Assembly (NCBI GenBank): GCA_002914845.1
Contig: JXTC01000198.1
Location: 145,396-209,395, forward strand
From: Trema orientale
Taxonomy: Eukaryota; Streptophyta; Magnoliopsida; Rosales; Cannabaceae
Direction of reading: 5' to 3'
Length of the DNA: 64,000 nucleotides
Shown: positions 61,150 through 64,000 of the stretch, piece after piece
Position numbering within the stretch: position 1 is the stretch's first letter
Layout: the number at the start of each line of letters is the position of its first letter
The notes under the pieces: generated by a model
Database searches by the model: none
Told to the model about the DNA's origin: nothing
What the model saw: the letters and a program-made list of their open reading frames with translations, nothing else
Program-made: the position numbers and the translations under genes

Positions 61150-62225
61150 CTATACTCTGACGTAAATTTTTTTTTTTGGGCAAAACCTACAGTGACGACA
61201 ACTGAATTTCGTCGCTTTTGATTCTCTCTATAGCAATGATATCGTCGCTATATCTGTTTTTGGTCAAATTCCAAACTCTAATCTGATATAGCGACAACCA
61301 AAGAATGTCTTTGCTTTAGTTGTATCTATAGGTGTCGTCGCTATAAATCATGTTTTTGTAGTGTATGTGTTAGTAAATATACCGTTTTTATTTTATTAAA
61401 TTTTATATCCCTTTTTTATTTTATTAACTTCTATATTCCTTTTTAAGTTTTAATAATTATAGTTTACTGTAAGACCCTTATGCAAGTTAATTTAACATAT
61501 TCATGTATATATTAATTTACCAACATATACATAAGTTATTTACCATAGTATATAATTTATTTAGTAGTGCATATAATTCATTTACCATAATTTATAATTC
61601 ATTTATCGATATGCATAACTAATTTACCAACCAACACAATATATTTATCATAAGATATAATTCATTTGCTGACGCGGAAAAGAAGGTACTTTTTGGGGAG
61701 TTCTGAAATATGTTGTCACTAAGATGGTTTTATTTATTTTTATATTTAAAAAATTTACAGAATTAATTATTAATTTTATTCATTATCTGTAGCGACAACT
61801 ATTTGTCATCGCTATAGAGAGGAAAAAAGCAACGATGTTTAGTTGTTGTCGCTATAGTTTTTGCCTAAAAAAAAAAATCATGTATGTGTACAGTGACTTG
61901 CAAGTAGAAAAGAAGGCGCTTTTGGGGAGTCGTGAAAATATCAGATTTATATGTCGTCGTTATAGTGTTTTTATTTATTTTCCTATTAAAAGGATTTATG
62001 AAATTAATTACTGATTTTATTAATTATCTATAGCGATGACGTCGTCGTTATAAGTCATGGAAAATTTGGGCGGGCCAATTATGCCTACCTAATATTTACA
62101 CAAAAATTAAAAAAAAAACAGTAAAATGATGCCGTTAAATTATATAGCGATAACAATTTAATAACTATAGTGACGATAAATGTCACTACCATTGCTATAG
62201 GTCTTATGTTCTAACACCCCCAAGG
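61150..62225 (+). mobile_element. Second CACTA-type left end, with a local inversion
   Basis: 61664-62225 matches 34188-34605 in the same orientation. 61150-61672, however, holds the terminus CACTACAAAAACATG (outer edge 61363), its outside flank and the minisatellite in reverse order and orientation relative to 33400-34180. GCGACGAC motifs recur throughout. Beyond 62110 it contains CACTA-like sequence that is absent from the left copy. Confidence 0.7.
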
Positions 62226-62235
62226 CTCTTCTTCT

Positions 62236-62290
62236 TTTTCATCATTTCTCTTTTTTTCTTTTCTTACTTCTCTTTCTCTCTCACACCCAC

Positions 62291-62326
<36 letters not shown>

Positions 62327-62353
62327 TGTTCTGTCTCTCTCTCTAATATTCTC
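62236..62353. repeat. CT-rich microsatellite
   Basis: Pure (CT)n and CTTT runs following the CACTA-like left end; possibly a promoter or leader tract. Confidence 0.7.
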
Positions 62354-63729
62354 CCTTTTTGTTTAGGATATCGCCGCTGCTGCCCTCCTTTTTTTATTTT
62401 GGTTAGTTTTGTAATTGTTTGTTAGATTATATTAGACTGTTATTAATGATAGATTATGTTATACAATATTATTAGTTTACGTGAGTCTAGGAAAAAATGT
62501 ATTAGGTTATATTAATATAACAATTTTATTTGATTGTTATTAATTTTGGATTTGTGAATTTGAAATATTATTGTATTGTGAATATGAATATTTGAAATAT
62601 TTTTTTTTTATATTTGAATTGTTTTTAAATTTGGATTATGTTATTTTGAAATATTTGTGATTATGAATGTTTGGATGTTAACTTTGGTTGGATTTGAGAA
62701 ATTGGGTGTTAATGTAATAACTAATTTTGTGAGATTAGTATTGGATATGTGTTGAATATATTGGTATTTGTTGAATGTGTTACTTTCTTTTGTTTATAAT
62801 TTTGTGAGTTCGAAATTTTTTATGATGAGAAATTTAAATAATTGTGTAAGTAATATTTTAAAATAATTGAGAATAAAATGTGGAAAAAAGAATTGAAATA
62901 ATAATTATTAATATGAATAATGCTTATGGATTAGTTGGTAAGTTATTGGAGAAATTAATGGAATAAAATTTGATTTGGTAATAGATTTAGTGTTTGTAAC
63001 TAATTTATCCACATACATAATTCATTTACCATAGGTTACAAGAAAAACAAAACTTATCCAACTCATAGGTTACAAATATGTTACCAATTTTTTAAGTCAT
63101 AAATAGTTTTCTATATTTATATACGTATTAATTAGATCTTTTTTTTTTAAAAAAAAATTACTAATATTAAAACAACCATTAGATCAAAATATAATAACCC
63201 AAATTAAAGTATCCATCCATAGAGAAAAATAAAAATCTTCATTGAAACATCACCCCTATAAGTAATTATACTACAAATGTTCTTAGTTTAAAACCAAATA
63301 AACAAAACACAAGTACTTTTGAGAGCTGCATATCCATACTTGGTATAAACAGTATAGATTATACTTAAATATTTTTCTCAAGAGTCCATGAGTGAAAAAA
63401 CGAAAAAAAAAAAACGTGTACAAAATCTTTAACGTTTAACACGTGTATGGGGCCCAACAAATAAGAAAAACTATCATAATACACGTGTGAAGTTAGGCAA
63501 AATAAAAAAAAAAAGAAAAGAAAAGGTCCAAAAGCACTCATACATGTTTTGCTTTTTTAATTACATTCAGATTGCTTTAGGAGGAAAAAAAAAAAAAAAG
63601 AGTGACAATTAGATTACGCCAAAAAATAACGCTAAGAATAGTGATTCATCAAATGAGAAGAGGCAGCCGTGTGAGAGCTTAACTGATAACACCAAACAAA
63701 ATATTTATAAATGGATTAAGTGGATGGAA
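62354..63729. other. AT-rich DNA, no gene recognised
   Basis: T-rich to about 62900 with no splice-supported exons, then mixed AT-rich sequence with poly-A runs. Confidence 0.5.
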
Positions 63730-64000
63730 AATTGCACGCCGTATTCGTTTTTCTATGATTGTTATAGCTTTATAGTGAATGTAGTCCATGTCAACAGAAT
63801 ACTAAAGCCCGTTGTGTCAAGTAGTAAAAGCATAGTCTTATTTGTCAAAAATAATTGCTGAGACACAACGGTGGATTTTATTTTTGTTTCTGAAGTTGAA
63901 ATGGTTTTGGCGACTTTGACTTTAAGGTGACCAATCGTGTTTTGTGCGGGGGCTCGTAAAATGTGGAGAGTGACCATACGCGTTATGCGGGAGTGGAAAA
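63730..64000 (+). promoter_or_regulatory. Diverged S-RLK-type upstream region at the window edge
   Basis: Shares blocks with the promoters of A and B in the same order: GTAGTCCATGTCAACAGAA (A: TTAGTCCAAGTCAACAGAAG), GGCGACTTTGA, TTTAAGGTGACC, and GTAAAATGTGGA.AGTGA near the end. In A and B this last block lies about 120-150 bp before the start codon, so the coding region would start just beyond the window. Similarity is partial. Confidence 0.45.

Overview
The window looks like nuclear DNA of a eudicot plant. It is very AT-rich, its real genes have short introns with GT-AG borders, and most of it is layers of retrotransposon and DNA-transposon debris. I cannot name the species.

The only clearly intact host genes are two near-identical tandem paralogues on the + strand (A, 18614-22085; B, 42634-46090). 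Both encode G-type lectin S-domain receptor-like kinases (S-RLKs), with the same seven exons and phases: signal peptide, B-lectin, S-locus glycoprotein, EGF-like and PAN domains, one membrane helix, and a Ser/Thr kinase with all key residues. They sit in a duplicated block (A about 17671-24470; B about 40824-47103, with more of B's right flank inverted at about 58385-58695). Decayed exons of a third member lie at 8621-8832 and 14940-15083, separated by a retrotransposon. A diverged S-RLK-like promoter at the right edge (63730-64000) suggests another copy beyond the window, so this is a slice of a tandem S-RLK cluster on one strand.

Layout. 1-1158: a possible gene end and AT-rich DNA. 1164-8394: a solo LTR split by a copia element. 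8621-15083: S-RLK pseudogene split by a gag-only LTR element. 15084-17670: nothing recognised beyond small repeats. 17671-24470: block A with gene A and two MITEs. 24540-27615: two minisatellites, a fold-back element and a captured GST-like gene fragment. 27669-29295: solo gypsy LTR with a GC-rich island. 29940-33263: gypsy fossil. 33400-34605: minisatellite and a CACTA-type left end. 34606-40823: copia fossil, directly abutting block B. 40824-47103: block B with gene B and a LINE-like insertion in its upstream region. 47104-60345: a copia fossil, a CACTA-type right end and AT-rich DNA, probably including a roughly 6 kb inversion. 60346-62353: AT repeats and a second CACTA left end carrying a local inversion. 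62354-64000: AT-rich, ending in the S-RLK-like promoter.

Genes A and B probably act independently as plasma-membrane receptors with a lectin-like ectodomain and cytosolic kinase. I see no operon-like or pathway grouping. No RNA genes and no CRISPR array were found. Identity and age figures are estimates by eye.
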